Of a DNA stretch of 64,000 bases, positions 17,709-26,149 are shown one piece after another (the first letter of the stretch is position 1; each line of letters opens with the position of its first letter). Under the pieces are notes generated by a model, which did no database searches, was not told the origin of the DNA, and saw only the letters and a program-made list of their open reading frames with translations. Source of the DNA: Pirellula sp. GTDB taxonomy: Bacteria; Planctomycetota; Planctomycetia; Pirellulales; PNKZ01. The stretch spans positions 1 to 64,000 of the forward strand of contig PNKZ01000008.1 in NCBI GenBank assembly GCA_013822735.1. Reading direction: 5' to 3'. The position numbers and the translations under genes are program-made.

Positions 17709-18191
17709 CTACGTCGCCCAGTTGCCCAAAGCCGCGGCCAGTTCGGTTTCGATCGCCGCGTAGGGCTCGCCGTGGCCCGAAATCGTGAACTCACGCATAG
17801 ATGGCGCGGTCGGCCTGCCGGCGATCTCTAAATATTCGGCCGGCAGGCAGCCGGCAACCCGTTCGGCCCATTCAACGAGCGACACGCCCGATCCGTAAAA
17901 GTACTCATCCGGGCCGAGGTTCAGAAACTCATCGTCGTCGCGGAGACGATAGGCGTCGAAGTGGTAAACCGGACGCGCGCCGCGGTACTCCTGAATGAGC
18001 GTAAACGTCGGACTAACAACATCGCGCGGATCGTGGCCGCGTGCTTCCGCGACGGCTTGCACGAGTCGCGTCTTGCCGGCGCCAAGCGGTCCATTGAGAG
18101 CGACGACGGCGCCGTCGAACAACAGCGCGCCGAGCGCTAGCCCTAGGCGGCGCGTATCGGCTTCCGACTCGGAGATGAACTGAAAAGCCAT
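17709..18191 (-). CDS. tsaE: tRNA threonylcarbamoyladenosine biosynthesis ATPase TsaE
   Basis: This 160-aa protein has Walker A GPLGAGKT at about residues 35-42, followed by VQAVAEARG, and a DAYRL motif typical of TsaE (YHFDAYRLRDDDEF). TsaE drives the TsaBD complex during t6A37 synthesis in ANN-decoding tRNAs. I chose ATG 18191, two bases after the thiL stop, over a TTG at 18197. The gene is the last of a NUDIX-thiL-tsaE run with 2-20 bp spacing. The rest of the t6A pathway is not in the window. Confidence 0.93.
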   Translation of the reverse strand: MAFQFISESEADTRRLGLALGALLFDGAVVALNGPLGAGKTRLVQAVAEARGHDPRDVVSPTFTLIQEYRGARPVYHFDAYRLRDDDEFLNLGPDEYFYGSGVSLVEWAERVAGCLPAEYLEIAGRPTAPSMREFTISGHGEPYAAIETELAAALGNWAT

Positions 18192-18193
18192 GA

Positions 18194-19135
18194 TCAATCA
18201 AACTGGTGTTGATAGCCGCGCGGTTCGAGCTTCTCGCGCACGCCCGCAGCGTCGACGCTCCAAATCCCCGCCTCCGAGATAAACCGCCCGATCGGAGTCA
18301 GACGAACGCCGTGTTCGGCGAGCAGCGGCTGGTCGCGCTCCGCATTTGCGGCATCATTGGCCGCCAGGGCCAGCAGTAGCTCAAAGTCTTCGCCGTCGGC
18401 GACTGCGTGGTCGAGTGCCGAACATGAATCGGCCTGCAGTTCCGCCAATTGATACGCCGCCGCGGCGATCGGAATGGCCGACAACTCAAGCTCCGCGCCG
18501 CAACCGCTTTCCGCACAAAGGCGACTGAGGTCCAGCAGCAGCCCGTCGCTGATATCCATGGCCGCGTGAATCTCATAGCGCGATGCCAACGCAATTGCCT
18601 CGCGCACACGCGGCGTAAAGTCGAAATGTTTGCCGAGGATGCTGCCGCCGAGTTCTCCCGTGACGACGACGGCGTCTCCCGCTTTCGCACCGCTACGAAG
18701 CAACGGACCACGCGATGTCGTTCGCCCCAGGGCGGTGATGCTGATCACAAGCGGTCCGTCCCACGCGTTGGTGTCGCCCCCCGCGATTGCCGCTCCAAAC
18801 TCTTCCGCCAACGGCAGCAAGCCTTCGTAGAGTTCGCGGGCTAGGGCAAAGCCGCCTGAGCGGGGCAGCGACAAGCTCACGAGTGCCGCCACCGGCTCGG
18901 AACCCATGGCGGCCAAGTCGCTCAAGTTGACGGCCAGCGCCTTGCGCCCGATGCGTCGCGGGTCGACTTGGCTCAACCGAAAATCAACGCCGTCCATAAG
19001 CATATCGGTGGTTGCCACCATACCCGCCATTTTCGCCGTGTCGATAACGGCCGCATCATCGCCGGGGCCGATCAGGAGCGAAGCCGGCGGCGCAGGCAAA
19101 CGTGAACGTAGCCAGGCGATGAATTGAGCTTCCAT
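18194..19135 (-). CDS. thiL: Thiamine-monophosphate kinase
   Basis: This 313-aa protein phosphorylates thiamine monophosphate to the diphosphate cofactor. The family motifs are present in order: GPGDDAAVIDT (about 23-33), TTDMLMDGVDFRL (about 42-54), RKALAVNLSDLAAMGSEP (about 64-81) and AGGDTNAWDGPL with the second metal-binding Asp (about 118-129). The C-terminal DISDGLLLDLSRL segment completes the AIR-synthase-like fold. The length is normal. It is followed by tsaE two bases later and preceded by a NUDIX gene 20 bp upstream. I see no thiamine (TPP) riboswitch upstream. Confidence 0.95.
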   Translation of the reverse strand: MEAQFIAWLRSRLPAPPASLLIGPGDDAAVIDTAKMAGMVATTDMLMDGVDFRLSQVDPRRIGRKALAVNLSDLAAMGSEPVAALVSLSLPRSGGFALARELYEGLLPLAEEFGAAIAGGDTNAWDGPLVISITALGRTTSRGPLLRSGAKAGDAVVVTGELGGSILGKHFDFTPRVREAIALASRYEIHAAMDISDGLLLDLSRLCAESGCGAELELSAIPIAAAAYQLAELQADSCSALDHAVADGEDFELLLALAANDAANAERDQPLLAEHGVRLTPIGRFISEAGIWSVDAAGVREKLEPRGYQHQFD

Positions 19136-19155
19136 ATTCCTCCGTGACCTCGCCG

Positions 19156-19590
19156 TCAGGCAAAGTGCGGTGCCAGTGCGTCGAGCAGCAATTCCCCGCG
19201 TCGGACGCCGGCGAGGAATTCGCCGTTGCTGTAGAGCAAGTCGGGGTGCGCGGCCAGTTCGTCGTGTTCGAGCCAGAAGTATTCCGAGACTTCTTCCAGC
19301 AACGGCAGCAACGGCTCATCGCTCCTTCGCTCCGCCAACCACCAAGCAAGATGCACGTTCCACGGGGTGACGCTGCGCCAAATGCGCCGCAACGGTCGCA
19401 CGTCGGCGGAGAGTTCTTCGCGCAACTCGCGTACGAGCGCCACTTCTTCCGACTCGCCCGGTTCGATACCTCCACCGGGAAAGCAAAGCTTGCCCCCAGC
19501 AGAGATGCCCGGCGCGCGACGGATCACCAGGTACTTCCCGGCCTCGACGATTACTGCCACCGCGCCGCGTCGCATGCGCTCTCCCAACAT
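19156..19590 (-). CDS. NUDIX hydrolase
   Basis: This 144-aa protein carries a Nudix box at about residues 38-60 ([18 protein letters not shown] followed by REEL), matching the GX5EX7REUXEE core. It hydrolyses some nucleoside-diphosphate-linked compound; the exact substrate (dNTP, NADH, ADP-ribose) cannot be inferred. The start is ATG 19590 with an in-frame ATG at 19575 as alternative. It is first in the NUDIX-thiL-tsaE run and divergent from ftsH, with 169 bp between starts. Confidence 0.9.
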   Translation of the reverse strand: MLGERMRRGAVAVIVEAGKYLVIRRAPGISAGGKLCFPGGGIEPGESEEVALVRELREELSADVRPLRRIWRSVTPWNVHLAWWLAERRSDEPLLPLLEEVSEYFWLEHDELAAHPDLLYSNGEFLAGVRRGELLLDALAPHFA

Positions 19591-19759
19591 GTCCGTAAAC
19601 CACGAAACTTCCAGCGACGGCGGATCACAGCCGCAACCGCCGGCACTCCACGCCGAAAGAGGGTTCCGGAATCGTCGCCACGGCTGGAATTCCCGACGCT
19701 TCTACCCTATCTTGAAAGGCCCTAGTTTGGGAAGCACCCGAGAGCCAAGGTCGCCATTC

Positions 19760-22051
19760 ATGGAACAGAGCCCGCCCGGCCCCACGCCGGACCCGAAGCC
19801 TAACTCGTCGCAGCAGCCCCGTCCGCTGTTGATGAGCCGAACGATCGTCATGATCGCCATTTCGTTGCTCGTCATTGGAGCATGGTTTGCGATTGATCGG
19901 GCGCGGACCCGTAGCATTATCAGCTACGGTTTTTTTCTCGCGCAGTTAGAAGCCGGCAACGTGGCCGACGTCGTGGTCGACGGATACGACATCTCGGGCC
20001 GATTCGTCCATCCGCCGATGATGCCGACGCCGATGAAGCCGGGCGAACACCCGATTCCGACGATCAGCTACGGCCGCTTTTACGAACAGCTTCAGGCCGA
20101 CAATATTGCCGAAGCGCATACCGACGGTCGCGAACTGGTCGGCAAGTTGAAGAAGCCGGCAACCGACTTGGGGGCTGCGGCACCCGTTGCTTCGGCCACG
20201 GGCACCGGCGCAGCCGCAACCAAACCGGCGCCGGGGCCGCTCGAATTCCGTGTGCTCCTTAGCTCGTTCGCCGGCAAGGAGCTCGAAGACCAACTCATCG
20301 CCAAGCTCGGCCCGAATTACTCGGTCGAGTCATCATTGGATAAGTATCTCACGCCGCGCACGCCGATCGACGCCAAGCCGCTTGGGCAAGCACAGCAGCT
20401 CAACCAGGACTTTTCCACGATCGTCAGTCCGTTCGCCGGCGAGAATCTCGATAAGTTGCTTCGTCAGAAGCTCGGCGAGCATTATGTCGCCGAACGTTTA
20501 TCGGATAGCGGCGGCGTAATGATGCTCTACTCGCTCGGACTGACGCTGCTGCTGTGCGTCGGCATGTTCATGATCTTCCGCCGAGCCCGCGATCAATTCA
20601 TGGGCGGCGGGTTTCTTTCCGGCTTCAACAAGAGCCCCGCCAAGCGTTACGACGCGGGGGGCAAGCGCACAACGTTTGCCGATGTGGCCGGTCTCGAAGG
20701 AGTGAAGAACGAGCTTTCGGAAATCGTCGAATTTCTGAAGAGCCCGCAAAAGTTTCAGCGGCTCGGCGGAAGGATCCCCAAGGGCGTATTGCTGGAAGGG
20801 CCGCCGGGCACCGGTAAAACATTGCTCGCGAAGGCGGTTGCCGGAGAGGCCGGCGTGCCGTTCTTTTCGATCAACGGCAGCGAGTTCATCCAGATGTTCG
20901 TCGGCGTCGGGGCAGGGCGGGTGCGCGACATGTTTCGCACCGCAAAAGAGGCCGCCCCGTGCATTCTGTTCATTGACGAAATCGACGCCGTCGGGCGCGT
21001 GCGCGGTACCGGAATCGGCGGTGGACAGGACGAGCGCGAACAAACGCTCAATCAGATTCTCAGCGAAATGGACGGCTTCAGCCCGAACGAAGCCGTGATC
21101 GTGCTGGCCGCCACGAACCGATCCGACGTGCTCGACCCGGCCTTGCTGCGGCCGGGGCGTTTCGATCGCCGGGTAATCGTCGATCGGCCGAGCGTCAAGG
21201 GCCGGCTCGCCATCTTCAAGGTTCACTCCCGCGAAGTGCCGCTGGCCGACGACGTCGACCTCGAGCGCATGGCTCAAGGAACCGTGGGCCTCACCGGCGC
21301 GGACATTCGCAATCTCGTCAACGAAGCCGCGATTTGGGCGACGCGTCAAGGCAAAGACAAGGTCGACATGAGCGACTTTGAGTATGCCCGCGACAAGATC
21401 CTGATGGGCGTCAAACGCGAGGAAGTGCTCACACCGTTCGAAAAGGCGATGACGGCCTATCACGAAGCCGGGCACACGATTCTCGCTTGGATCTTGCCGG
21501 GCAACGATCGCGTCCATAAGGTCACCATTATTCCGCGCGGCCGCGCGATGGGGGTCACGCAGCTCATTCCGCAAGAAGACAAACTGAGCTACGGCGAAGG
21601 GGAACTCCATGCCAGGCTCATCTGCCTCATGGGAGGCCGCGCCGCCGAAAAGCTCGTGTTCGACGAGTACAGCGTTGGCGCGGAGAACGATCTGAAGCGC
21701 GCTACGCAGCTCGCTCGTCGCATGGTCGCCAATTGGGGCATGAGCGAACGTCTCGGGCCGGTGGCGTTTCGCGTCGGCGAGGAGCATCCGTTTCTCGGCC
21801 GCGAAATGTCGGAGCCGCGCGAGTTCAGCGAACACACGGCCCAAGTGATCGACGAAGAAACGGCCCGCATCCTGCACGCGGCAGCCGATCAAGCCAAGAA
21901 ACTGCTTACGGAGCATCGGGCGAAGCTCGATGAGCTATCGCAGAAGCTCGAAGTGCAGGAAACGCTCGACGTCGCCGAAATTGAAGCGATTCTCGGACCT
22001 CCGGCCGATAACAATCCGCCGGGACTGGGAAAGTTGCCGCTGAAGCAGTAA
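19760..22051 (+). CDS. ftsH: ATP-dependent zinc metalloprotease FtsH with duplicated periplasmic domain
   Basis: This 763-aa membrane-anchored AAA+ protease degrades membrane and regulatory proteins. TM1 is at residues 27-45 and TM2 at 252-274. The AAA domain has Walker A GPPGTGKT, Walker [12 protein letters not shown] and second region of homology [19 protein letters not shown]. The zinc site is HEAGH, with the third ligand in [10 protein letters not shown]. The loop between the TMs is about 205 residues, against about 70 in the E. coli protein. It contains two internal repeats: SYGxFxxQLxAxN at 54-82 and 102-130, and SxFAGxxLxxxLxxKLGxxY at 168-191 and 223-246. The frame is open upstream to 19367, but that part overlaps the NUDIX gene; ATG 19760 sits 8 bp after CCAAGG. 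Confidence 0.95.
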   Translation: MEQSPPGPTPDPKPNSSQQPRPLLMSRTIVMIAISLLVIGAWFAIDRARTRSIISYGFFLAQLEAGNVADVVVDGYDISGRFVHPPMMPTPMKPGEHPIPTISYGRFYEQLQADNIAEAHTDGRELVGKLKKPATDLGAAAPVASATGTGAAATKPAPGPLEFRVLLSSFAGKELEDQLIAKLGPNYSVESSLDKYLTPRTPIDAKPLGQAQQLNQDFSTIVSPFAGENLDKLLRQKLGEHYVAERLSDSGGVMMLYSLGLTLLLCVGMFMIFRRARDQFMGGGFLSGFNKSPAKRYDAGGKRTTFADVAGLEGVKNELSEIVEFLKSPQKFQRLGGRIPKGVLLEGPPGTGKTLLAKAVAGEAGVPFFSINGSEFIQMFVGVGAGRVRDMFRTAKEAAPCILFIDEIDAVGRVRGTGIGGGQDEREQTLNQILSEMDGFSPNEAVIVLAATNRSDVLDPALLRPGRFDRRVIVDRPSVKGRLAIFKVHSREVPLADDVDLERMAQGTVGLTGADIRNLVNEAAIWATRQGKDKVDMSDFEYARDKILMGVKREEVLTPFEKAMTAYHEAGHTILAWILPGNDRVHKVTIIPRGRAMGVTQLIPQEDKLSYGEGELHARLICLMGGRAAEKLVFDEYSVGAENDLKRATQLARRMVANWGMSERLGPVAFRVGEEHPFLGREMSEPREFSEHTAQVIDEETARILHAAADQAKKLLTEHRAKLDELSQKLEVQETLDVAEIEAILGPPADNNPPGLGKLPLKQ

Positions 22052-22066
22052 CGTCGCCGGCAATAA

Positions 22067-22104
22067 TGCGAACACTCCCGGAGACGAACTCCGGGGCTAA
22101 ATAA
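22067..22104. repeat. CTCCGGGGCTAAA palindromic repeat, copy 1
   Basis: TGCGAACACTCCCGGAGACG followed by AACTCCGGGGCTAAATAA. CCGGAG and CTCCGG form the palindrome. It lies 15 bp after the ftsH stop. It is nearly identical over about 38 bp to the copy at 33794-33833. Confidence 0.75.
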
Positions 22105-22148
22105 CAATATCCACCCCTCGCCCCTGACCCCTCACCCCTTTGCCTACC

Positions 22149-22457
22149 ATGCATCTTGTCCATAACGTCTACTTCACGCTGCACGACAACTCCGCCGCCG
22201 CGAAAGACAAGCTCATCGCCGCCGCACGTAAGTACCTCACCAATCATCCCGGCACGGTCTACTTCTCCGTCGGCAAGCTCGCTGAAGAGTACGCTCGGCC
22301 GGTGAACGATCGGGGCTACGACGTCGCCCTGCACGTGGTCTTCGACGGCCGCGAATCGCACGATGCGTACCAAGTCGCCCCGCGGCACTTAGAGTTCATC
22401 GCCGAAGGCAAAGAGAACTGGAAAACGGTGCGAGTGTTCGATAGCGACGCGTCGTAG
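22149..22457 (+). CDS. Dabb (stress-responsive alpha/beta-barrel) family protein
   Basis: The 102-aa product from ATG 22149 (a TTG at 22140 is also in frame) fits the Dabb ferredoxin-like fold. It opens MHLVHNVYFTLHDNS, with the strand-helix-strand spacing and the closing DVALHVVFDGRESHDAYQ and HLEFIAE segments typical of the family. Such dimeric small proteins act in stress responses or as cyclases and monooxygenases, so no specific reaction is implied. It lies between ftsH and a hydrolase gene, all on the plus strand. Confidence 0.85.
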   Translation: MHLVHNVYFTLHDNSAAAKDKLIAAARKYLTNHPGTVYFSVGKLAEEYARPVNDRGYDVALHVVFDGRESHDAYQVAPRHLEFIAEGKENWKTVRVFDSDAS

Positions 22458-22501
22458 TTGTTGCGAATGCGAACCACGACTCACGATCGGGAGCTTCTCC
22501 G

Positions 22502-23260
22502 ATGCGAGAACCTTCGGCCGACGCGCTATTGCATTTCGCGGAAGGCAGCGCCTCCACTCGCGGCTTCGGCGTGCACGACGATCCCCAGGTGCGGTATCGC
22601 CTGATGTCGCCCGCCGAGCCCGATCCGCAGGCTCAGTATCCGCTCGTCATTTTTCTGCACGGTGCGGGAGAGCGGGGCGACGACAATACAAGCCAGCTGC
22701 TTTACCTGCCCGAGGTGCTCGCGCGCCCGGAGTGCCGCAAGCGATATCCTTGCTACGCGTTGGCCGTGCAATGCGCGGTCGACGACAAGTGGGTCGAAGT
22801 CGAGTGGGGCCAGACCGATTGGACTCCGCCGCTCACCGTGAGTCGGGCCATGCGCATGTTGCGGGCCGCCGCGGGGGCCGTCGTTGCACACGAGCCGATC
22901 GACGAAGATCGCATCTACCTCACGGGCCTATCCATGGGAGGCTTCGGCTGCTGGCAATGGGCCGGCGCGCAGCCCGAGGCATTTGCCGCCGTCGCGCCGA
23001 TTTGCGGAGGGGGCGACGTCGACGACGCGCCCGACTTGGCACGGCTGCCGATTTGGGCCGTGCACGGAACGCTCGACGACGCCGTACCGGTCGGGCACAG
23101 CCGCCGGATGATCGAAGCCATTCAAGCGGTCGGCTCCGGTGCTACGCAGCCGCCGAAATACACCGAACTCGCCGACGTCGGCCACGATTGCTGGACGCCG
23201 GCCTATGAGCCGGCGTTCGGGTTGCTCGACTGGATGTTCGCCCAGCGACGTACTTCGTAA
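22502..23260 (+). CDS. Alpha/beta hydrolase, prolyl-oligopeptidase/esterase-like
   Basis: This 252-aa protein has no signal peptide. It shows the alpha/beta-hydrolase core: oxyanion segment PLVIFLHGAGERGDD (about 41-55), nucleophile elbow LTGLSMGGFGCWQWAG with Ser at about 144, a catalytic Asp candidate in GTLDDAVPVGHSRRM and a His candidate in LADVGHDCWTPAY near the C-terminus. This arrangement is typical of the single-domain peptidase/phospholipase-like hydrolases common in planctomycetes. The substrate is unknown. It is convergent with the HEAT-repeat gene, 6 bp away. Confidence 0.88.
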   Translation: MREPSADALLHFAEGSASTRGFGVHDDPQVRYRLMSPAEPDPQAQYPLVIFLHGAGERGDDNTSQLLYLPEVLARPECRKRYPCYALAVQCAVDDKWVEVEWGQTDWTPPLTVSRAMRMLRAAAGAVVAHEPIDEDRIYLTGLSMGGFGCWQWAGAQPEAFAAVAPICGGGDVDDAPDLARLPIWAVHGTLDDAVPVGHSRRMIEAIQAVGSGATQPPKYTELADVGHDCWTPAYEPAFGLLDWMFAQRRTS

Positions 23261-23266
23261 CCGGAC

Positions 23267-24016
23267 TTATCCGCCGACGGCCGCAGCAGCCGCCTTCTTT
23301 GGGGCTTCGTCGACATCGGCGCCCGCAACCGCGGTGAAGACTTTCTTCGCTCCGGCATCGTCGCCGGCGCGCAAGAGCGTACTGCCGAGGCGAACGCGAG
23401 CCCGAGCCACGCGAGCCGCGCGGCGCGAAGAACTTCCGGATTCGACGCTTGAGATCACTGCATCGAGCGCGGCGTCCGGCGTATTGGCGAGCGCTTCGAC
23501 GGCGGCCAGCGCCACTTCCGGTTCCTTGTCGGCCGCGGCAAGCTTCAAAGTCTCCAACACGTTCGAGCCTTGCTTGCGCCCGAGTGCGTTGATCAGGCCC
23601 ACGCGGTATTCGGTGCCGGTCGCCGTCTTGTAGGCTTCGACTAATGCATCGGCGGCGCCTTGGCACGTCATCCGCGCCAAACACCAGCGAGCCGTTTCGC
23701 GAAGGTCGATGTTCTTCAGGCACTCGGCCAACACGGCGACTTCAGCCTCGCCGGCCAAGAGCGACAACGCGCGGCAAAGCTCATTCGCCGAGTTCACCGA
23801 CTTGATCGAATCGACCGTGGCCTCGCCCCGATTGTCCTTCGCGGGCTTCACGCCGGCGAGCACCGCAGCCAGGGCCTTGGCGGCTTCCGCCTTCTCCGCT
23901 TCCTTGCCGCTCGCGCCAATTTCGCCCGAGAGCCGGGCGAGCGCTTGTTGTGCTTGATACGTCTTTACTTGATCGCCGGAGCAGAGATCGCCTGCGAGTT
24001 CGGTAACGGTTGCCAT
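23267..24016 (-). CDS. HEAT-repeat protein, cytoplasmic
   Basis: This 249-aa Ala/Leu-rich protein is built of helical repeats (ETARWCLARMTCQGAADALV, YRVGLINALGRKQGSNVLE, PEVALAAVEALANTPDAALD), which fits HEAT-like scaffolds. There is no signal peptide or catalytic motif. The repeats run from about residue 90 to 215, and the tail is Ala/Lys-rich. It has no operon partner: the downstream neighbour is convergent, and the CTCCGCGGCTAAA repeat separates it from the next gene upstream. A role in protein-protein interaction is the most that can be said. Confidence 0.8.
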   Translation of the reverse strand: MATVTELAGDLCSGDQVKTYQAQQALARLSGEIGASGKEAEKAEAAKALAAVLAGVKPAKDNRGEATVDSIKSVNSANELCRALSLLAGEAEVAVLAECLKNIDLRETARWCLARMTCQGAADALVEAYKTATGTEYRVGLINALGRKQGSNVLETLKLAAADKEPEVALAAVEALANTPDAALDAVISSVESGSSSRRAARVARARVRLGSTLLRAGDDAGAKKVFTAVAGADVDEAPKKAAAAAVGG

Positions 24017-24050
24017 ATATGAATCTTTCGCTGAGTGATTTGTTGACTAG

Positions 24051-24082
24051 AGTTTCGCGCGGAGGCGAGCTCCGCGGCTAAA
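24051..24082. repeat. CTCCGGGGCTAAA palindromic repeat, copy 2 (diverged)
   Basis: GCGCGGAGGCGAGCTCCGCGGCTAAAG: same layout as the copies at 22067, 33251 and 33794, with compensating changes (CGCGGAG/CTCCGCG), so pairing is kept while the sequence drifts. It lies between the HEAT gene start and the oxidoreductase stop. Confidence 0.6.
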
Positions 24083-24103
24083 GAGCGGCAAGTTCACAAA
24101 CGC

Positions 24104-25408
24104 CTATAAATGCCACGGCGCTCGCATCGGCTTGCCGACGAGTTGGTTCGCTTGATCGTCGCCGACAAACTCTTCCTTCGCCGGATCCCATTGCAGTTCC
24201 CGGCCGAGCCGAATCGCGATGTTCCCCAGGTGGCAAACCGTCGCCGAACGATGGCCTATTTCCACGTCGCAAATGGGCCGCTGCCGACTGGCGATGCAGT
24301 CAAGGAAGTTGTCGTGGTGCGGATGCTTGGTTTCGGTTCGCGGCAAGTTCACATCATTGTCGCCGGCCTGCCACGTCAGTAGGGCCTTATCGTGGGCGTC
24401 GAATTCCTTCTGGCTCCGGCTTACGAAAACCCATCCATCGGTGCCGGTGAACTTGATGCCGTTCTTCCCTTGGCTGTGGCAGTGGAGCTCCACGCCGTCG
24501 GCATACGTGTAGGCGATATCGAATTCGAGCGCCACGTCGTGCGGGCCGTCCGGAGCAAACTGCGCCTGTTCGCAGCGGACCTTCACCGGACCGCTCTGGT
24601 CTTTTTCGAGCGCCCATTGCGTGATGTCGTTGTGGTGCGCTCCCCAGTCGGTCATCTTGCCGCCGCTGTAGTCGCTAAACCAGCGGAACTGGTAATGGCA
24701 GCGGTTCGGGAAGTAATCCGCATACGGGGCCGGGCCGAGCCAGAAGTTCCAATCGAGTTCCGGCGGCGGCGTAATCGGTGCTTGCCATTTGCCGGCGTCG
24801 ATGTTGCCGATGTAGGTATCGACACGCTGCACCTTGCCGATCTTGCCGTTGCGGATCAGCTCGACCGCCTGACGGAACGGCCCTTCGCTACGTTGTTGAC
24901 TGCCGGTCTGAAACACGGCGCCGTAGCGTCGCGCCACCTCGACCATCTTCTTTCCTTCTTCGATGTTCAACGTCAGCGGCTTCTCGCAATAGACGTCCTT
25001 GCCGGTTTCCATCGCATAGATCGAAACCAGAGCATGCCAATGGTCGGGCGTGACGACGAACACCGCGTCGATATCTTTGCGATCGCAAAGGTCGCGGAAG
25101 TCTTTGTAGACGCCGGGCATCTTGCCGCTCTTGGTGAGCACGTCGTTGGCCGCGAGGTCGCGATGGTTGCGGTCGACGTCGCACACCGCCGCCACTTGAA
25201 TGCGCGGGTTCACGAGCAGCTTGTTGTTCAAGTGATGCCGACGGCCGAGATCGCCGACGCCGATCGAACCGACAACGACCCGATCGCTCGGCGCGGGCGT
25301 ATCGCCTTTGGCGAAGATCGAAGGGCTGACGATTGTCGGCGCCGCTAAGGTTGCGGCGGCCGTGGTCTTGAGAAACGTACGACGACTGGGGCCTGTAGGC
25401 TTAGTCAC
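24104..25408 (-). CDS. Tat-exported Gfo/Idh/MocA family oxidoreductase
   Basis: This 434-aa protein starts with a Tat signal (SRRTFLKTTAAATLAAPTIV) and is therefore predicted to be exported folded. The Rossmann part follows (VVVGSIGVGDLGRRHHLNNK, about residues 44-63), then DAVFVVTPDHWHALVSIYAM and the EKP motif (KDVYCEKPLTLNIEEGKK). A C-terminal domain of about 200 residues includes WFSDYSGGKMTDWGAHHNDI, the usual planctomycete pattern. These enzymes are likely periplasmic NAD(P)-dependent or NAD-tight-binding sugar dehydrogenases. It is a single gene with a CTCCGCGG repeat just downstream. Confidence 0.93.
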   Translation of the reverse strand: MTKPTGPSRRTFLKTTAAATLAAPTIVSPSIFAKGDTPAPSDRVVVGSIGVGDLGRRHHLNNKLLVNPRIQVAAVCDVDRNHRDLAANDVLTKSGKMPGVYKDFRDLCDRKDIDAVFVVTPDHWHALVSIYAMETGKDVYCEKPLTLNIEEGKKMVEVARRYGAVFQTGSQQRSEGPFRQAVELIRNGKIGKVQRVDTYIGNIDAGKWQAPITPPPELDWNFWLGPAPYADYFPNRCHYQFRWFSDYSGGKMTDWGAHHNDITQWALEKDQSGPVKVRCEQAQFAPDGPHDVALEFDIAYTYADGVELHCHSQGKNGIKFTGTDGWVFVSRSQKEFDAHDKALLTWQAGDNDVNLPRTETKHPHHDNFLDCIASRQRPICDVEIGHRSATVCHLGNIAIRLGRELQWDPAKEEFVGDDQANQLVGKPMRAPWHL

Positions 25409-25606
25409 GGCTGTTAAAACTCCAAAAGGAGAGAATCGTTGAATTGTTCCCCGCGCAAGCGAGATTTTCGCACTTTGCCGCGCGGATGCAAGCCGCGAAT
25501 TGGCCGGAATGACGCCGCTCGCACGCCGCAGATATGTGCTTCGGCAGACTCCGGCTGAGCCAAGTGAGTTCAGCGAGGCATTCGCAAGCAGAGCAACGGC
25601 CGTGAT

Positions 25607-26068
25607 TCACCGCGTCTCGAGCACCTCGTCGCCGGGCGACGGAGCGGCGAAATACCTATTGGCCGACGGGAGAAACATGCAAACGACCAGAACGGCTTGG
25701 ATCATCAGCGAAGGAACAAGGATGAACCACGGCACACCGGTCGCGACGGCAAAGGCGACTCCCAAGGCCACGAGTAGCAGAAACCCGATCCGGCCGACGC
25801 CTCTCCCTTTGAGCATGATCACGCCGCACACGAGTTGCCCGATCGTGGTGACGAAACCGACGATAAAAGCGGCGACCGTGGGGCGAGGAATTTCGTCAAG
25901 TATCTCCGCCAGACCGGGGATCTTTTTGGCTTCTTCCAGCTGTTGATCGTACTTGCCGGATTGCATCATCAACGCACTGGAGATTGTGCTATAGATCCCA
26001 TAGGCGCTAAACGCAATCACCAACCAAGCCGTAAGCGACACGGAAGTAGGACGTTGCATATTGGACAT
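25607..26068 (-). CDS. Four-helix membrane protein of unknown function
   Basis: This 153-aa protein has about four hydrophobic segments (LTAWLVIAFSAYGIYS, PTVAAFIVGFVTTIGQLVCG, IGFLLLVALGVAFAVATGV, FILVPSLMIQAVLVVCMFL) and a soluble C-terminal tail (PSANRYFAAPSPGDEVLETR). I know no family for it. It is isolated between the Tat-exported oxidoreductase and the FAD oxidoreductase on the same strand, with about 200 bp and 80 bp gaps. Confidence 0.7.
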   Translation of the reverse strand: MSNMQRPTSVSLTAWLVIAFSAYGIYSTISSALMMQSGKYDQQLEEAKKIPGLAEILDEIPRPTVAAFIVGFVTTIGQLVCGVIMLKGRGVGRIGFLLLVALGVAFAVATGVPWFILVPSLMIQAVLVVCMFLPSANRYFAAPSPGDEVLETR

Positions 26069-26149
26069 GACAATTACCGTCGTCTCAAAGCGAAAGCCCG
26101 CGCCGCGTAGTTATCCGACAGGGCTGCGCCGACTTCAAAATACATGCGA

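Noticed and set aside
20498-21916. 472-aa minus-strand frame
   Set aside because: Shadow of the strongly conserved FtsH AAA and protease region.
24392-25348. 318-aa plus-strand frame
   Set aside because: Antisense to the Tat-exported oxidoreductase; no protein-like pattern.
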